Origin: Narthecium ossifragum
Lineage: Eukaryota > Streptophyta > Magnoliopsida > Dioscoreales > Nartheciaceae
Reading direction: 5' to 3'
Assembly (NCBI GenBank): GCA_963920575.1
Contig: OY986970.1
Span: 26,865,869 to 26,929,868, forward strand
Length of the DNA stretch: 64,000 nucleotides
The position numbers were made by a program, and so were the translations under genes. The notes under the pieces were generated by a model. The model worked only from the letters and a program-made list of their open reading frames with translations, was not told the origin of the DNA and did not search any database. This document shows positions 20,361 through 34,779 of the stretch, piece by piece. Positions within the stretch are counted from its first letter, which is position 1; each line of letters begins with the position of its first letter.

Positions 20361-23300
20361 ATGTTGCAGCGCTTCGTCGATCACCTTCTCGCCGTCACCA
20401 AGGAGTGGGTTCCCTTTCTTCCTGCTTCTTTCTATAATTGGGTCTTGTTTCTTTTCTTTTAACGCTGATTCGGAAATTCTTTGTTCGTTGTGGTCGTTTG
20501 TGGATGGATGTTTGTTTCGTTTCTCTGAGTTCTTGATCACTGCCTTGAGGAATAGGTGTGAAGAGTTTGGTTGCTTTCGTTGCAGAATTGCCTAGAGAGG
20601 GAATTAGCCATGATTATTCATGCGTGTGCATAGTGTTTTTCTTTTCATGGATTGAGGTCCCTTGTTGTTGGTTGACATGTTCAATTTGTCGGATAAAAGA
20701 ACGGTCGGGGTATGTGTCCGAAATCTCGCGGACATGGGTTCCATTTTCATATGGATGGAACTTTGCGGCTTTGATGACCGCCGAGAATGAGCTATTGCAT
20801 TCTTATGGACGTTAAATTGACTTGTTTTTCTGTGGAAGTGGGAAGAAAGTAAAGCAAACAAGAAAGTAAATGTGTTTGTGGAGTTGATAAATTGAAGAAG
20901 AGTCAATCATGGGACGGCCAAAGTTAGCTGCTTTGGTATTTTATTGTTGGGATGACTGATTGTTCCTGGGCTGAGATTGTGTCCATTATTAACTGTAAGA
21001 GCATTATTACTTTTAAATTAGAAGGCACAGATTCAGAGAGACTATCTTATCCTCTGTTGAAGAATGTGCTTGACAATATGTGAAGGCCATTGTTCGCCTT
21101 AAACCATGAAAAGTACGAATGGAGAGACTGAGTATTCATACCTTTAGGATCAAAGGGTAGGCATATTTGTTTCTAGAATAAGCAATTCACAATTGTATTC
21201 ATGTGTTTGGTTGGGCATTTGTTTCGGAAAGTGTTTAAGTTGCTTGGGATGGTTTTCATTTTATATCAGATATGGATAAGTTTATATCTAGTCCCCAACT
21301 AAATGCAGCCTAAATGTGATTGGCCACTCCAAAGATTCATGTTGGAAGGGTCTCATAGGTTTTTACTAGAAAGGGCTGTTAGGATTGGAGAATTTCCTTT
21401 TGAAAAGGTATCATCTACTTGAGTCAGATTTGGTGATATTTGGTTGTTAGTTTTGTTTTCGATTGATTAAAGATAAGCTATTCAATTGCATTAGACATTA
21501 AACAAGGATATGGTGATATCATCGGACATCCTCATATGTGTTTTTAACCTTTTATCCTATCTTTCATTGATTTGTTGAGGTCACACTGCAGCACTTAACT
21601 ATTACTGATACACATTCAACACAAAAGCTTGATTTGATGTTGGGAAGAGTTCTTCTCTGCTATATAGAGTCCAAATATTGCTGTTTGTATATGTTTACCT
21701 CAAAATCTAGAACTGTCCTGTGCAATATCAAAACATTATTATCTCACTATTCAATTTTTCTAGCCGTCCTATTCAATTTTTCTAGCCGTCATGATGGTAG
21801 CTGGAGTAATATATGTGATTGCTATTAACTTGATTGCAACCTGACATCTTCTAGATCCCTACCTGACATCTTCTAGATCCCTATCAAAAACTATTTGGGA
21901 TAGAGAGGGAATTTTCCACAGCTTTAATGTCCAATTGACAGATAAAAAAGGACTAAAAGCTAAAGCAATAGAAACAACCTTCTTTATGTCGCCATCCCTA
22001 TCGAAGAGTTCGAAGAGTTCAAAAATAAGGTAACGATAATATGTTTTGCTAGAGAAATTGCATCTGAATGGCATAAAGTTTCAGAATTCAGGTAACAATT
22101 TACTTCAAGCCATCAACAGCACCGAGATATAGAACATACCTCTCTCTCGTTGTTCTTGTCCTGTCATGGCATCTACTATTTTGCACATCCCATTGTAATA
22201 GGACAAAATTATCATTAAGAATGCAAACTTCAGAGTTTTTTATCCCAAGGAAATAATTCAAGGATTTGTGTTCTACTCATTCAATCTATGTTCTCTTGTT
22301 ACGTACTTTTATGCTCTAATTCTGTGGTTGCTCGTGCCTATGCTCTTCTGCTACTGCTAGCTCCTTGATGCTCCATGGATACTGGAAGATTTTAAGTGAC
22401 TTATCTACTATCTTTGCAGATCTGTGAAGATATTCACTTATGAATCTTTAAACAACATCGTTAGACTGATAAATGGCTTCTCAGCTCTTCTTTTGGCTCT
22501 ACTGCCTGGGAAGGCTACCATTTTGGAAGGTCTCAATGGGTGGGAGCTAAGACCCACCTTTCGAGGACCTCGTCGTTGGATGGAAAAGTAAGACCAACTT
22601 GTTTGTCCTTTATGACAAATTTCTGTATGCAAGTTTGGGATATGCTTAATTTCCTTCCATATAAATGCTCTTTTAGTTGAATGGTGTTTATCGAATTAGA
22701 AATCTGTAAATTTCTTTATCATTCATAATATATTACGAAGGAAAGGAACTTGATGCTCTGCTCTTCATTTATGAATTGCACAAACCTAGACCTTTTTGTG
22801 GTTGGAAACTTCCATCTGAAGAGAGAGCACAGTATTCTTGCTAACTTTCGACTTTTATAATTTGAGGCATTGTTCTGCTTTCAAGTTCAATGCAAACAGA
22901 GAGATGTATGTTGAAAGTAAGACACGTAGATGAAATAGCAGAAAGAACCGCAGATGAAGTAACAACAGTGAAATCTGGCAATACCTACCACATGCCTCAC
23001 TTGTCAGATAAATTAACAAATACTCATTTGTGGAGGCATCATAGAATCATAAGTATTATTAGCAGTTTGTTGTGGTTAGTGATGAAGATGTTATAAGCTA
23101 GTTACTCTGATAGGGTTTCTTATTATTCTTATACTCAAGTGACAAAACTGAGAAACATCCATGGAATATACCCCACCAAATTAAGATGTTGAATGTGACG
23201 TAGGTGGAAGGTGTAGAAAGTAGCAAAAGCTCTTGAAACTCCAAGAGGGGAGAAAAATAATCCAAAATTCGGACGAAAATAGCAAAAGTCCCTTTTAGGG

Positions 23301-26300
23301 TTACAAAGTAGGTTTTTAAAGACGTAAATCCTAGTTCAATCAAATAAGAATGAGTCTAGTCTAAATAGGAAAGCAAACTAGGCAAGATAACCTAATTAGA
23401 GTTTTATTCAATTAAGAAGCTAAACCAAGCCTATTTACCAGGCTTAGGGGTGTAAATGTACCACTACAAGTTAGCAGACTCTCTACATCTTTGTGCAGTA
23501 ATCCGCGCTCACTTCCACGTCATAAGTCGCGCCATTGATGGCTGCCATAAATTTCTGCCATAAAACGGCTGCAGTTGGGGATCAAACTTGTGGCCTTCAC
23601 TGGAGGCCACAAGTCCTGACCATTGATGTGTGCACTTAGCCACTAATATTCCAGTGGTTAGAAGTAATATCACGCTCTTATTTGATAACCTTATTAAGGA
23701 TATTAATCAATGCTGGCTCTTGTCTACCCTTCTCCTGTCCATATATTTAATTCCCAGCTCGAGTAAATTTCTTTTTTTGTTCTATTTTGAGGACAAAAAT
23801 GTTGCCTTATAGATTGCAAAATGTATACTATCACAACTATTTTTTTTGTCATTTGTTCTTTTCTGCTGAAGGCAATTAGTTATTTGCTCCGTTGCTAATT
23901 GGGTGATCATTTCTGATGATGCACAGTGGTGTTTCTTCTTTCAACGAATTTATTCATGAACTTTCTGTCGATTCTGACACCTCAAGTGTAGAATATTTAT
24001 CTGGGGATGAAGATAATGATGAAAACGTGTGGCCTGCATCTCCATCATCTCAAGTGTCACATTTTTCCCACATCAGCAGTTTTGCTAGATATGATAGACG
24101 TTTAACACACCTGACCAAGTGCTTGTTATCCTGGATATTATGGCCCGCAGCATTTGCTGTGAGGATCCCAATTATCATCTATCACAAAGTTCAAATTTGG
24201 AGAGCTGGAAAAGCCTCTAGTAACATGCCTGAACGTCAATTGTCAAGCCTTCATCTTACTATGAGATCGGTTCTTATGAAGGATCACGTGGTTCACCACA
24301 CCACTGATAGGAGGCGTGGAGTTATTGAGGTATGAATGATACTAGTCATTTAACAAGTTATCTAGCTAAAAGCCCATGATCTGACCTTTTATCTTTGATT
24401 CCAATTTTCCTATTATTTGGAAAATGCTCTGTTCTTTCTTTGTTTTTTGGATATCTCAAGGTTTTGGTTAGCTTCTCAAGATGTTTAGTTTCTTATATAA
24501 AACATAAATGCATGCAGGATCTCCACCTAGCAATTGAGATATTCATCGAGGCAGTCTTTGACAATGTTCATAAGGCAGCACATTTTCTCCTTTCCCCTTC
24601 TGAAGTTTTCCGAACATTGTTTGGATCATTTTCTTCTCATAGCTCCAGCAGCGAAGATAGCTCTGTTGGTGATGTGAATGTTGCTGTTCCTAGTGCTTCT
24701 CTTGGTGATTCTGATCCAACTCCAACTCAGAGGCAGACCACTTTTCACCAGTCTTTGAACATGGATTCACGAACATGTCAAGATGTCATAACTGAACTTG
24801 GGTAATGCTCACTTTATGTTTTCTAGTTGAATTTAACCTTATTAGGACCTGGTACTTATTTAGCTGACTCAACATAACTCATGTAGCAGCATATTGTCAT
24901 CGTTGTGCAAATGATGAAAAGATGCATACAGATTCTAAACATATTTTTGAATGATTTATGGTATTGGATCATACTGATTTTCCTCGTAGAGATGATTCCT
25001 GGGATTGCATCCCCTCACACTCTTGTTGGACTTTTTTTTCATTACACTATGGTATTATTCTTGCATAGCTTGGGGCGTCTATTCTTCATCTAATTGATTG
25101 TTCACGGAAGTTCAAATCACACAGGAATATCTGAACCATACTGAGGTATAATCTGGGCATATTAAGGAAGACTTTGTTCGGTCTAGAAGGTGAACTCGGT
25201 TCAGCTTGGGTCAAACTCCGACCCAACAGAATATACTCGAGTCTAGGTTGGATCTGGTGAAGATCAAATTAAAGTAAAACAAACTCATAAGCACTCATTT
25301 CAAAGACCAAGAATGTGGCAATGGAAGCAAAGTAAATGTTGCACCTTCTATATTCATGTATACTTTGAAGCCTAACCACAAATTAGCAGAGAAGCAAAAG
25401 CGTAATGTAAAAATTCAAGTTAGGATCTTAATAAGGTTGATAATTACCTATGTGAAAGTTACACAAAACATTACTCATACAGCATGCTCATGAGATACAC
25501 ACTTGTTATGTGTTCACTAATCATAACCTAAACTCTTGTTTGGTGAGTGTTCAAAGCAGTAGTACCATGCCAGCGACACCTGCCGTGCTGCTAGCCGGCA
25601 TGAACGAGCATGGGCTGCATGGGCCAACATGGAGTTTTAATGATTACGACATGGGCATTCCATCCTGGGATTCGCTTTTGCCCTTTTGGGTGGATTGAGA
25701 GTTGTTTGGGCAATCAAGATTGAAAATAATTATTTTAAGCATCAAACATAACGAGTTTTGTAAAATTTTGAAACTCCGTGTCGGACCATTAAAACTCCGT
25801 CCTGGTGCTGGTCAGCACAAAAGTGCAAATCCATGTGTTGACCACAGTGCCAGTGTCGGTTGCTCACTGGCATGACATTTGCCAGCTTGTACCAGTCCTT
25901 ACTGGCCAACAAAGTAAACATTGGTGCAAACTATATAGTCTATAGTCACAGCAATAGCAAACACTAATGCCTTGGCACATCTGAGCAAAATGCTTGTCAT
26001 GATGAAAGTTACCTTTGCCTAAGCTTGTAATAATTTTTTGAGATGCCTAAGGAAGAAATGAGTGCATATTGTAATTGGGTCTAAAAGATCATAAGATAAG
26101 GAAAATATGATATTTTTAGTGTTGTTTTACTATTTTGATATGTGAATCCTAGAAATCCTGGTTTACCTTTAGGTTATCAAGAAGTCCTATAATTTGTAAC
26201 ATAATGCACTGTGATAAAGTAAAATATGATTATTTTACTAATTGTCAACACAGATCCTTAGTATGCTAAGAAGATTTATGTAGAATTGGAGAGATACGAG

Positions 26301-29300
26301 AAGAAGAGGCAGTTAAAGATGTTCCAGACTGAGTAGCGGTATTAGGCACTATTCAGTGAGGACAGTGTTTTCGGAGTTTGGTTTGATCGTGTTAGGTATA
26401 AAGGTTTGTAATTAAGACATTTGGAAAAACACAAATCTGTTAATATATGTTTTCTTACTCCAATTAAGACCTTTGGAAAAGCACAAATCTGTTAATATAT
26501 GTTTTCTTACTCCATGTTGATGTTGTGGTAAACCTCAAGTCATGATATTAATCTCTTGTTGGTTCTTAGTGCACATAAGGCCATTGAAAATGTATATTGG
26601 CGTTGGTCTTGATCATAATGCAACTACCTTTTCAGGTATCCTTATGAAGCTATTCAGTTGGTAACTTCGGATGGATATGTGCTACTTCTAGAGAGAATTC
26701 CAAGGTTTTATTTCTATGTATAATTTTGTTCACCTGCCTCGGTTTTATTATTGGCACTTTTTTCATGTAAATTATGTCATGTCCCTATATATACATGGCT
26801 ATTTAACTCACTTTTACAGGCGAGGTTCAGCAAAGGTTGTATATCTACAGCATGGAATATTGGATTCGTCTATGAGGTAAGTTATTGATTACTTTTTGTC
26901 TGCTATAACTTTCAAATCTAGAGTTATATGTTTCCTTTTCTTGTTCTCGTAATTTAATTATAGATGTGATCTTCTTCTGTTAGTTGGGTGTCCAATGGTG
27001 TTGTTGGTTCTCCGGCATTTGCAGCTTTTGATCAAGGTTTGTATACATGAGTCTAGAATCAATATACACCTCCAGTATTTATGCTGATGAAGCTATAGTC
27101 ATCTTTTTCCATTATATCACCTTTCAGGTTATGACGTTTTTCTAGGAAACTTACGAGGATTGGTTTCTAGGGAGCATGTCGACAAAAATATTTCCTCCCG
27201 CAAGTAAGCAGGCATTCTAGACATTTCCTTGATTTATTTTTGTCACACAATATTCTTGTTGATTAGACAGTTATGATCGTCTAAGCCATTATCTAAACAT
27301 AGTGTTTTGCTTGCTTGCCTAACATCACTAGGCGAGGCCTGAAAATGTTCAGTAGTGTTTTGGAGTTGGGTTTTTTCCTCGACAAAATGACTTTGCATGG
27401 CGTTTCTTATTTATGGATTACCATGCCAGTGTCTAGCACGGTTAGTGTTGTCATGGGCTTTGCCAGTTATGGCGCAAGCTGTGTTGACACTACATGTATT
27501 CTGTTGTGATCCTATTGGCAAGGTATGTATAGGTCGGCAGGGACGTGCAGATTGTTTTGAAATCCATGCTTATTATAATATAACCTAGATTGCATATGAT
27601 GCATCAAACAAAAATTCAGATAAATCCCATTCTTCGGTTTTATTGTTTTGTGCATTAGAGATGGAGGGTTTGAAAATTGAAAGTATGACGACCTAACCCA
27701 ATGGTAGGTGCCTTACCAACTTATCTAGGATTTATTGGCCCCTAGTTCTTGAAGGTTATGTATTAAGTAGGAGAACTATATACTCTGGTTATTGGAAGGA
27801 GAAAGACAGCATTAAATTCTGAGCTACATGTAGCAAAAGACAATGTCTAAATGTGCTTGGTAACGAACTTGGGTTCTTTCCAAAACACTTTTATACCAAT
27901 TCTAAGTACCACAAAGTTCAAGGTTCTGTTTCCATCCTATATTATTTTTTTGTCATAATATTAAGTACATATTTTTGGACGAGGAAAGATGATGTGGTTT
28001 AGGTCTTGGACCTCGAAGGTGATGCCTGATTATATTAAGAACTTAGGAGCAGGAAATGCTAGAAATAGGTAACGACACATCGCAAAATCTGTGATTTCCC
28101 TTCCTGTTTTGTTAGTATTGTTCACTGTTCCACTTTGAACAGTGAATAACCTTAAAGTTATTGTTTCAAAAATCGCACTACCGTATGGTTTTTGTTCTTA
28201 TTCATTCGAAGGTGAATAGTGTGAACTCTTTATTATCTTTGTAAACGGTTGTGGAATTCTAGGTTACTGAACATCTGCCTTTACATGGCTTTCTTGCTTG
28301 TAGCAAGACTCTGGAATTTTATAATGTAATTTCTATGCATGAAAAGGTGCACATAAGGCATGTTAAATCTTGTCTCTGACAAAGTCTTTAGAGGTTTACT
28401 TGCCACTCCAGATGACTTGGGCATTCGTATGATTAGATCAGACATTAGCTTTTTAAGTATTCTTGATCAGAAGATCATGTTCTTGTTTTGCAATGTCACG
28501 TATTCACTTTTTTCATTTTTTTTTTCTTTTTTGATTAGAGTAGCATTTGTTATTCTTATATCAGGCACTTAGTCTTAAGATTTAACTGCTTACCTTAGCT
28601 GATGATTTAACGGAACTAACTCCCTTTTAGATTGAAGTCTCGTACTAAAATTAAAATGAAGAGTTCGCTTTAACTTTGCTTATTCCTATTTACACTTTTG
28701 ATTTGGTGGTCATGCAAATGCATTTTCTTAAATTTCAATTCTATTGATTTTAAGTGCAAGTGGACATAATCCTTGTTTATCATAGCTGATTTACATGGCC
28801 GCAATAATGCAGCAGCTTCTATGTTTAGCTAATCATGGGTCCTACATAACAAAACCTTCAACTTGGTGTAGTTATGTGATCATGTAAGAATTCATGCTAA
28901 GATAACGGATGCCTGTCTTAAGCTGTAAATTTTCTGTAACGCAGGTATTGGAGGTATTCCATTAATGAGCATGGGACACAAGACATACCTGCAATGATAG
29001 AGAAGATACATCAAATTAAAACTTCTGAGCTACACAAAAGCTGCCATTCTGATGCAGGGGATGAAACCCATGATCACCCCTACAAACTTTGTGCAATCTG
29101 TCACAGCCTTGGAGGTGCTGCGATGCTTATGCACATCATAACACGTAGGATTGAAGGGAAATCGCACAGACTAAGTAGGCTGATCTTATTATCTCCTGCG
29201 GGTTATCATGAGGACTCCACCATTGCATTTTCTTTAGTAGGATATATGGTACTTATGCTGGGTCCTATTCTTGCACCAATTGTGCCTGGGTTGTATATAC

Positions 29301-29917
29301 CGACCAGGTTCTTTCGGATGCTTCTGAACAAATTAGCAAGAGACCTTCATAACTACCCAGCTTTGGGCGGTCTGGTTCAGACACTCATGAGCTACGTTGT
29401 GGGGGGTGACAGCTCAAATTGGATTGGTGTACTGGGATTGCCTCACTACAATATGTATGACATGCCTGGAGTATCACTTCACGTTGCCCTTCATTTAGCA
29501 CAGATGAAACGAGCAAGAAAGTTCATTATGTACGACTATGGTAGCCCAGCTGCTAACTTGGAAGCATACGGATCTGCGGAGCCCTTGGACCTGGGGCAAT
29601 GCTACAACCTTATTGATATACCAGTTGATTTAGTCGCGGGGAGGAAAGACAGAGTTATTCGGCCATCGATGGTGAGAAAGCATTACAGGCTGATGAGAAG
29701 GGCAGGCGTGGAGGTGACATATAATGAGTTTGAGTATGCTCATTTAGACTTCACATTCTCTCACAGGGAAGAGCTTTTGGCCTATGTAATGTCACGCCTC
29801 CTACTAGTTTCAGCTTCACAAAAGCAGCAGCAAGATGATGTGGGCATTCTACGACAGAGAACAAACAGAATTAGGCCAAGCAACGAGGATAGTGAGATAG
29901 AGTGTATTGGAACATAA
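20361..29917 (+). CDS. Alpha/beta-hydrolase lipase, membrane-associated
   Basis: Nine exons with consistent phases: 20361-20404, 22420-22587, 23927-24329, 24518-24801, 26636-26704, 26820-26876, 26984-27036, 27128-27203, 28945-29917; 708 residues. It begins MLQRFVDHLLAVTKESVKIF, the hallmark of a plant lipase family with a long N-terminal extension (At1g18460/At1g73920 type). A likely membrane segment lies in LLSWILWPAAFAVRIPIIIY, then an acidic/Ser linker. The lipase part starts at GYPYEAIQLVTSDGYVLLLE and has the LQHG motif (YLQHGILDSS) and GYDVFLGNLRG. The nucleophile elbow is CHSLGG (Ser439); Asp620 (GRKDRV) and His651 (YAHLDF) complete the likely triad. Substrate is unknown; acid-lipase/triacylglycerol-lipase relatives hydrolyse neutral lipids. 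Introns hold repeats. Confidence 0.92.
21747..21883 (+). repeat. Two tandem 22-23-bp duplications
   Basis: In lipase intron 1. CTATTCAATTTTTCTAGCCG occurs twice head to tail at 21747-21790, and CTGACATCTTCTAGATCCCT twice at about 21841-21883. Confidence 0.9.
22900..23620. other. Lipase intron 2, LTR-like stretch
   Basis: Part of intron 2 (22588-23926). The composition and the CGCGCTCACTTCCACGTCAT-type stretch near 23508 suggest a retrotransposon remnant, but no ends or duplications could be fixed. Confidence 0.3.
25556..25950. repeat. Dispersed repeat, copy A
   Basis: Lies in lipase intron 4 (24802-26635). It is rich in CATGCC, GCCGGCATG and GTGCTGGTCAGCAC and contains TGAAAATAATT followed by AAGCATCAAACAT. 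The same words in the same order occur at 52711-53345 in a MED25 intron, so these are two diverged copies of one repeat family. Class unknown. Confidence 0.6.
26410..26513 (+). repeat. Tandem duplication, 52-bp unit
   Basis: Two near-identical copies (AATTAAGAC, GGAAAA and CACAAATCTGTTAATATATG) in lipase intron 4. Confidence 0.9.
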
Positions 29918-32229
29918 TCGATCGAATTCCATACTGTCAGGATAGGATTTCTTGCTGCCTGTGTTGTATGATTGTGGTCTTCTTAGGCGAATAGCAAATT
30001 ATAGTGTTGGATCTCACATATCAGTTCAAGTCTCAGCTATACAGGCCTAGTTACAGTATTCACATCCCACATATTCATGGTGATGTGAAGCTATGTAAAG
30101 CTCAGGGTCTTAGTGAAAGAGGTGTAGTTGTTTTAAAAGTGCTTCTGTTCTTTGTGTTCGTGTTTTCCTTTTCACTGAAAGGAGATATAAGTGCTCGTGT
30201 TGTACCCTTCATCAATAGTGGAAATATACACCCAAAAAAATTCAAGTTCCTTCTCAGGAATGATTTGAGAATACTTATCCCCTGTATACCAGGAGATGTG
30301 CTCCTTTCGCCTATGTTTGGTGGCCTTTAGGATTGGATGGCATTAAATTACATTGAAGTTGGGAAAAAGTTATTAAAAGATATCAAAGGATGGATAAATT
30401 TAGCCTGTTATATACAACACCACTGTCCAACTAAGAAGGGTATTTAAGAGGTTGCTCTACCCAGGGGAAGTTATCCCACCCTCGTTCCTTGGATTATTTA
30501 CAGCCATGTATGTGTGATTTGGACTCCAATGGGATTAATACTCTCATCTTTAAAAAATGCACCAAATATAAGATAAAGTGTGGATCACGGAATTACTAAT
30601 CCAATCCCACCCTTTAATATATATTATTTTCTTATTTTACAACACCCTACATCAGCTTCTCTAAATCATTCCCTATATTGATAAAGTATTCATTCTCCAA
30701 TCCTTTTTTTTCTTATTCTATTCTTCATTTATTAATTTAATGATCATAAAATCATAGTAATTAAACATTATATTTTATTTTTAATGTTTGGGATATATTT
30801 TATACTACAATATATTATAAAAATATATAATGAATAATTTTATCTCAATAGTTCTATTAATATATATTTATATTAGAATATACCAAAGTATCATTATATT
30901 TTTATCTTTAATATTTATGATATAGTTATATTAGAATATATTATAGAAAATAGAATATGGGAATTGTTGGAATTCATTATATTAAATCCTATTATAAAAT
31001 TATTTGATATGTACATCATCTTCTATTTCCTATTTAGAAAGATATATAAGGGATGAGATAAATTGAATTCATACTTTTTATAAGAGTCTCTCATATTATT
31101 TTCACATAAAAAAAGTTTGGGGTTACGAAGAGTGTTTCCTCACATGTAGGGAAGCAAGGTGACTCATCTCCGTTATAAGGAAGAGCAAGGGAAGCTATTG
31201 CAATATATAATTTTGCCACTTCTCCAAATTTGACAACCTACAATATTGTAGGGTGGTGCATGTTTTAGGGCATCTGATGTGGATGCCCTTATCCCATCAA
31301 ACAAGAAATGAAGCTTCGCATGGGCTTGCTTGACCGATGCCTTCCAAGTGGCTAAAGAAACTGATTGACTCAGCTAAAATGCAAGTATATTATCCAAGTC
31401 TTCTTCGTCTTTTGATAAAACATATCTATGACAATCGAAGGATAATCTCGTTTAGTCTTATAAGGAACTTTCTAGGATGTGGCCATTTGACTTCGTTTTG
31501 ATGTAAATTATCCGCATATTTGCCCCATTTCATGAAATCGTGTCGATGAGCATTTAAAAGGTTAATATTATATAATACTCTGAAAAAAATATTAAATATT
31601 ACAAAACTCCACACTTGTGTTAAAATACCATAATAAATAGGAAACATTTTGAAAAACCACCTCTTTCAGGTCAATAGACTTAACCATAATAAATGCATGA
31701 TTAAGTTGAAAAATAACCAACCAAGATGTCCTTGGACACATTAATACTGAACTTCAGAAAAAATATATATAGAGATGCCTATCCTCCCCTCTAGTCAAGA
31801 GACTTAATCATAAATGAAAATATATGATCATTAAGTTGTAAAATGACCAAGATACCCTATCTATCTACCATAGATTTTCTTTTTCTGAGTTTGTTAATAT
31901 CTTTCACTTAATAAGGTGCATTAATATTGTAATACAAGGATAAGTATTACGGAAGCAACAATTAAGGAGGTAATTAAGAACTACGTACGTATCACTTAAT
32001 TTTGTATAGGAAGAGTAAAATTTAACTCGTAAATAGTTACGATATATTTGGAATGAACAAAGCATGTAGGATTTTCCTTCCAGTCATAAAACTAGCTTAA
32101 TTACGGACGTTGCACCAAATATATTATACATGAACAAAAATTCAGGAAAATTACTCTGAAAAGCTAAACTTGGATATAAATATAATAACAAATGATATCA
32201 ATTACTACAAAGATATTGTGCATTGCTTC
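29918..32229. other. Intergenic DNA between lipase and RAV genes
   Basis: The convergent genes' 3' ends face each other here. The first ~300 bases are probably the lipase 3' UTR. 30600-31000 is very AT-rich. Two diverged copies of a ~120-bp segment (AGACTTAA(C/T)CATAA, then ATTAAGTTG and AATGACCAA) lie at 31665-31735 and 31795-31855. No gene seen. Confidence 0.5.
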
Positions 32230-33306
32230 TTAAACAAGTGAGATCGATCTTGCTGGTTGTTGCAGCCCCATCTCTCTGGTCCTTTTCCTATTCCAGCCAA
32301 CGCCGCCGACACCACTCTCATCGACGACGACGACGCCGCCGCCGCCACCAACCATTAATGAAGTAGTAGTATTGAGAATGTCGACTCCAAAGAGCCGGAT
32401 GATCACCTCCTCGGATTTCATGCCTGCCGTGGGACTGCTGCTCATGATGGTTCTTGGTTTCGAATCGATGTAGAGCTGTTTCTCCGGCCCGGAGGATCTG
32501 TAGAAGCCGACGGTGTCGCCGGCCTTGAGGTTCTTTTCTTTGACAAACCGGCTCCACCCCTTGGTCAGCACGTAGCTCTGGCTGCTCTTCCAGTAGGAGT
32601 AGCGGAGCCTCCAAACCCTCCTGTCTGAATCCTCAAAATTCAATGGCATGCCTCTGCATGAAGCGGCGCCGCTGATCTCCAGAGGGAAGTGCCGCTCCGC
32701 GTGCTGCTTCGGCATCACAAGCCGGTTGAGCTTTCCGACATCGCTCGGTGTCACAGCCTTGTCGAACAGATGCTCCCTTAAAGGATTCAACAGCACTCCG
32801 TGCCCTCCAAAACCTCCACTCTTGCCGCCCACCTCCCCACCGGCGTCCGTGCCATAGGCACGCTTGCTCTGCCGGAGCTCCTCGTCGTAGGTGTGCTTGC
32901 GAAGCATGTCGACGATCTCCGTCTTGGAGTGTGCATTAAGAAACAAGAGCTCACCCGAGTCGCCATCGTCTCTAGTCTCAGCTGATGGCTTGAAGTCGTT
33001 GTTGGCGGCGCTGCGACCCCGGAACCGCAGGGCGGCGACGCCGTAGGCCCTGGCAGCCTCGTCCTCGTCGTTGAAGGTGCCGAGCCACACGCGCTGGTGC
33101 TTCTCGTAGATCTGAGCGCCCCAGCGCCCGTTGGGCTGCGGCACCACGCCCTTGTACTTGGATGACGACACCTTAATCCGTGACTCGGCCTCGGCCCCGA
33201 TCTCCGGGTCCAGCACCGCGCTGGCTCCGCTGCCACCCCTCTGCTGCGCAGCCTCTGCAGCGCGTGGCCGTCGCAGCTTCTCAGCATCATCACAGAGCTC
33301 ATCCAT
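32230..33306 (-). CDS. RAV-family AP2/B3 transcription factor
   Basis: Intronless, 358 residues, GC-rich, the usual RAV form. The AP2 domain spans 50-106 ([40 protein letters not shown], ending AANNDF). The B3 domain spans about 179-283 ([56 protein letters not shown]). RLFGV at 304-308 is the B3 repression motif of RAV proteins. RAV/TEM proteins bind a bipartite CAACA/CACCTG site and repress FT and growth genes in the nucleus; brassinosteroid and cold alter their expression in Arabidopsis. The polyglycine/valine segment near 320-328 is low complexity. RAV1 versus TEM cannot be decided. Confidence 0.95.
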   Translation of the reverse strand: MDELCDDAEKLRRPRAAEAAQQRGGSGASAVLDPEIGAEAESRIKVSSSKYKGVVPQPNGRWGAQIYEKHQRVWLGTFNDEDEAARAYGVAALRFRGRSAANNDFKPSAETRDDGDSGELLFLNAHSKTEIVDMLRKHTYDEELRQSKRAYGTDAGGEVGGKSGGFGGHGVLLNPLREHLFDKAVTPSDVGKLNRLVMPKQHAERHFPLEISGAASCRGMPLNFEDSDRRVWRLRYSYWKSSQSYVLTKGWSRFVKEKNLKAGDTVGFYRSSGPEKQLYIDSKPRTIMSSSPTAGMKSEEVIIRLFGVDILNTTTSLMVGGGGGVVVVDESGVGGVGWNRKRTREMGLQQPARSISLV

Positions 33307-33359
33307 ATCCGTTTACTACTTTAATTTGTTGTTCTGTGCTTATTATAACTACCTCTTAG

Positions 33360-33365
33360 TTTATA
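33360..33365 (-). promoter_or_regulatory. Candidate TATA box of the RAV gene
   Basis: The minus strand reads ACTATAAACTAAG, about 55 bases upstream of the RAV ATG, a plausible distance given a short leader. Confidence 0.45.
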
Positions 33366-34779
33366 GTACTGTCAACTATTATATGGGTATTTGAGCGTGT
33401 GGGGGCATGCAGCTGATGAGATTGGTGATGAGCAGAGGATTATGATCCTGTGTTTGTCATAGTCATATGACAAGAAGGGTATGGATGGGGGATGTGCATG
33501 GGGGCCGGAATGGATGAGGGATTAATAAGAGAGCATGGGACCCATGGGAGGAACAAGTTGTTAAGGGGAGGGATATTTCACATGACTATAGATGGTCCAC
33601 CATTTGTAAGTGCATCCCCCCGATCGAGCTCTGCTGTTGCTGATGATGCATGCATGATGCATCCCATAGACACGTACAGATAATGACAACACAAGTCATG
33701 CTGTCGAATCTTAACTAAGCCCCATGATAGGGAACTTGCAGATGACTTTTATTGTGTTCGATTTGGTTTTTTATTAGGCCGGTCTTTATTTTATTTTATG
33801 AGCCAGCTAGGTGTTCCAAAATTTGGCACTGCTATATATCTTGCAATATAGAAATGAAGCCAAAAGCCAAGACAAGCAAGAGACAATTTTAGCATAGAAT
33901 ATTGGGTTCTTTACAATTAAGTCCTTGAAGAACGTTCAAATTATACATTTATCCCGCAAAATTTCAAATCTATTATATATCTCTCAAATATTTAACTTCT
34001 TACATAAATATCATTGTGTCAACTAACCTGGATTAAAAAATATATAATTATCCTTGAAAAGCTTTCAAACTATATATTTATTCTTAAAAGTTACAAATTA
34101 TCATATCAACCTTATAAGGAGCAATAACGGTTAACTTGCATTAATTCATATCCCCTAAGTTTCTTTATATATATTCTCTAAGTTTGTTTTATATAAAGCA
34201 GCATTAATTCATATCAATCTAAGTTCTATTAATATTAATATTATTATTATTATTATATGCAATATGCAAAGACTGCAAAGACTTATATTTATTTTATATA
34301 CCCTAAGTTAGACTTATAATATTTTATTGGCTATGTTTTATGGTGACAGTGAACAAAAAGCTATGACCAACCTTCGAACCCTGGACCACCTACGGATCAA
34401 CACAGCTGTCTAACTAAACAAACTACAGGGAGTTTGTTAAAATTTTATATTAACAATAACTAAAAACTGTGTCAGGGGCACATGTGAGTACTAGTATATA
34501 TATATATTAAAGTTTTAAAGGATATGCGTGTAATTTGAAACTTTTTCTAAAGTTATAAAAAAACCCTTTAATATCGTCTAATATAGTCTTACCAACGACA
34601 ACATCTACTCAAATCTTCCAAATCTTCCGAATCATCTGAATTTTAGTTAATATTTTATTAATAATATTGATTATTGAATAAGATTTAAACAGATTTTTAT
34701 GAACACAATTGCACCAGAAATAAAAAAAACAAAAAAAAAAAAGTTGGGTTTGAGTGTAACAAGCGTATCAAAGAGCGCT
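33366..34779. other. RAV promoter side, AT-rich intergenic
   Basis: Divergent spacer between the RAV and DUF2854 genes. Beyond the RAV promoter it is AT-rich with A-runs near 34720-34740. No gene or element ends were recognised. Confidence 0.5.

Noticed and set aside
20196..20540. 114-codon minus-strand frame over the lipase leader
   Set aside because: Arg/Glu repeats come from the antisense of the CT-rich leader.
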